Shown piece by piece: positions 12,490-13,307 of a stretch of 13,307 nt of DNA (its first letter is position 1; the number at the start of each line of letters is the position of its first letter). This stretch comes from Candidatus Aenigmatarchaeota archaeon. GTDB taxonomy: Archaea > Aenigmatarchaeota > Aenigmatarchaeia > CG10238-14. The translations under genes were made by a program, and so were the position numbers. The notes under the pieces were generated by a model that saw nothing but the letters and a program-made list of their open reading frames with translations, did no database searches and was not told the origin of the DNA. The stretch lies in contig JAFCCM010000049.1 in NCBI GenBank assembly GCA_017610225.1, forward strand, positions 1-13,307. Reading direction: 5' to 3'.

Positions 12490-13301
12490 TGAAACAATTA
12501 GATAAACAATTAGATATTATCCAAAAAGATACACTTCAAGAAATTGATCCTATTACGACAACTTTAGCACTAGGTACAATAGTATTAATTTCAAGTCTAG
12601 TGATGTTACTTATAGGTGCAACCACTATAATCAATAGTGTAAAGGTTGATAAAACATTATCTAAGAGACTCAATAAAATTTTAAATAGCGGAAATAAATG
12701 GATTGTACATATTTTTCCAACTAAAGAAGCAAATGCTTTTTCTCTTGGTTTTGGAAAACACGTTTTTGTAACATCACAATTATTAAAAATTTTATCTCCT
12801 GATGAAATAGATTCTATTTTATTACATGAAGTTTATCATAGTCAGAAAAAACATGCTTATAAACAATTAGCATATAAATATCCTCTTTTTTATTTAGTTA
12901 TATTTATCGGGACGTCTATTCTGACTACACCAGTTGTTCCCATATTAGCAATACTTGCTATGTTTATCGCAAATACAGTTGGAGACATTGTATTTAAAAT
13001 TACCTTTGGAAGAAAGATGGAATATAATGCTGATAGTTATGCAGCAAAACTTGGATATGGTAAGCAATTAATTAGTGCAATAGAAAAATTAAAACAATGG
13101 GCAAAGGCAAACAGCAAAAATCAAAAATGTGGTAGATGGTGTAAAATAATAAATAAAATAAATAGTTCAATTGATGAGCATCCAGAATGGCATAAACGTA
13201 TTGAAAATATTTTAAAAAATACAAAAGAATTGACGAAAGTCTTAAAAACAAAAAGCTTTGGAAAAATAAAAGATTTCATAACGAAAGAATGGGGTAAGTA
13301 A
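12489..13301 (+). CDS. Membrane-bound M48-family zinc metallopeptidase (HtpX/Ste24-like)
   Basis: A 270-residue peptidase. The zinc motif is H113-E-V-Y-H117 (HExxH), with the third ligand E178 in EYNADSYA (ExxxD). Upstream is N82-A-F-SLGFGKHVFVTSQLL, the NAF block typical of M48, and near the C-terminus EHPEWHKRI matches the conserved HPxxxxRI segment. Residues 22-48 form a transmembrane helix and 131-166 a long hydrophobic stretch between HExxH and the glutamate, probably a membrane hairpin, as in HtpX/Oma1-type enzymes. All zinc-binding and catalytic residues are present, so it should be active. Start: GGAGG at 12477-12481, seven bases before ATG, with a one-base overlap with the preceding stop. 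Cellular relatives do membrane-protein quality control. Here it may cleave a virion or host-membrane protein; the substrate is unknown. Confidence 0.88.
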   Translation: MKQLDKQLDIIQKDTLQEIDPITTTLALGTIVLISSLVMLLIGATTIINSVKVDKTLSKRLNKILNSGNKWIVHIFPTKEANAFSLGFGKHVFVTSQLLKILSPDEIDSILLHEVYHSQKKHAYKQLAYKYPLFYLVIFIGTSILTTPVVPILAILAMFIANTVGDIVFKITFGRKMEYNADSYAAKLGYGKQLISAIEKLKQWAKANSKNQKCGRWCKIINKINSSIDEHPEWHKRIENILKNTKELTKVLKTKSFGKIKDFITKEWGK

Positions 13302-13307
13302 TGGATA
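13301..13307 (+). CDS. Start of the next gene, cut by the window end
   Basis: ATG at 13301-13303 shares its A with the peptidase TAA (TAATG), the same junction seen at 12489. A GGGG run at 13291-13294 lies six bases upstream. Only Met-Asp is visible, so the gene is inferred from the junction, not from its product. Confidence 0.4.

Noticed and set aside
1..13307. Alternative genetic code with a reassigned stop codon
   Set aside because: TAA, TAG (2436, 8775) and TGA (4993, 5646) all end credible genes, and family motifs run through without internal stops.

Overview
This window looks like a piece of a large tailed-phage genome with a contractile tail. It is AT-rich. Every credible gene is on the + strand. 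Genes are packed with overlaps or gaps of a few bases, nearly all behind clear GGAG-type ribosome binding sites. The gene mix is a UvsX/RecA-type recombinase, a Cas4-like Fe-S nuclease, a ribonucleotide reductase, a baseplate gp53-like protein and many unrecognised small proteins. That mix fits a jumbo or near-jumbo myovirus of a low-GC bacterium, but the host cannot be fixed from this window. TAA, TAG and TGA all end genes, so the genetic code is standard for stops. No tRNA, CRISPR array or insertion sequence is seen, and no gene-free stretch exceeds about 65 bases.

Layout. 2-1502: the 3' end of an unrecognised gene, a cellular-type HNH protein, and a ferritin-like protein whose metal-ligand spacing matches encapsulated ferritins. 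1564-4580: a nucleotide/base-metabolism block with a queuosine-salvage (DUF2419/Qng1-type) glycosidase homologue, a compact adenosylcobalamin-dependent (class II) ribonucleotide reductase, and a small type I phosphoribosyltransferase. The phosphoribosyltransferase has no ATG/GTG/TTG and appears to start at ATC. 4595-6895: two small unknown proteins (one cysteine-rich), a coiled-coil protein, and the UvsX/RecA recombinase. 6961-8775: a KhpA-like single-KH RNA-binding protein, an unknown helical protein, and the Cas4-like nuclease. 8791-13301: what looks like a virion or morphogenesis block, with a K/E-rich unknown protein, a membrane protein, an HNH-like His-cluster protein, a gp53-like baseplate protein, an unknown protein and a membrane-bound M48 metallopeptidase. 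The next gene starts on the last bases.

How it fits together. The recombinase and Fe-S nuclease suggest recombination-dependent replication. The reductase supplies dNTPs. The queuosine-salvage homologue next to a phosphoribosyltransferase hints at handling of 7-deazaguanine bases, for tRNA or possibly for phage DNA; this is inference. The only two gaps longer than 50 bases, upstream of the queuosine-salvage gene and of the KH gene, share a near-identical 16-base element (AATA[G/T]TTAGAACAAAT). This is the best candidate for a phage promoter and would divide the window into transcription units.
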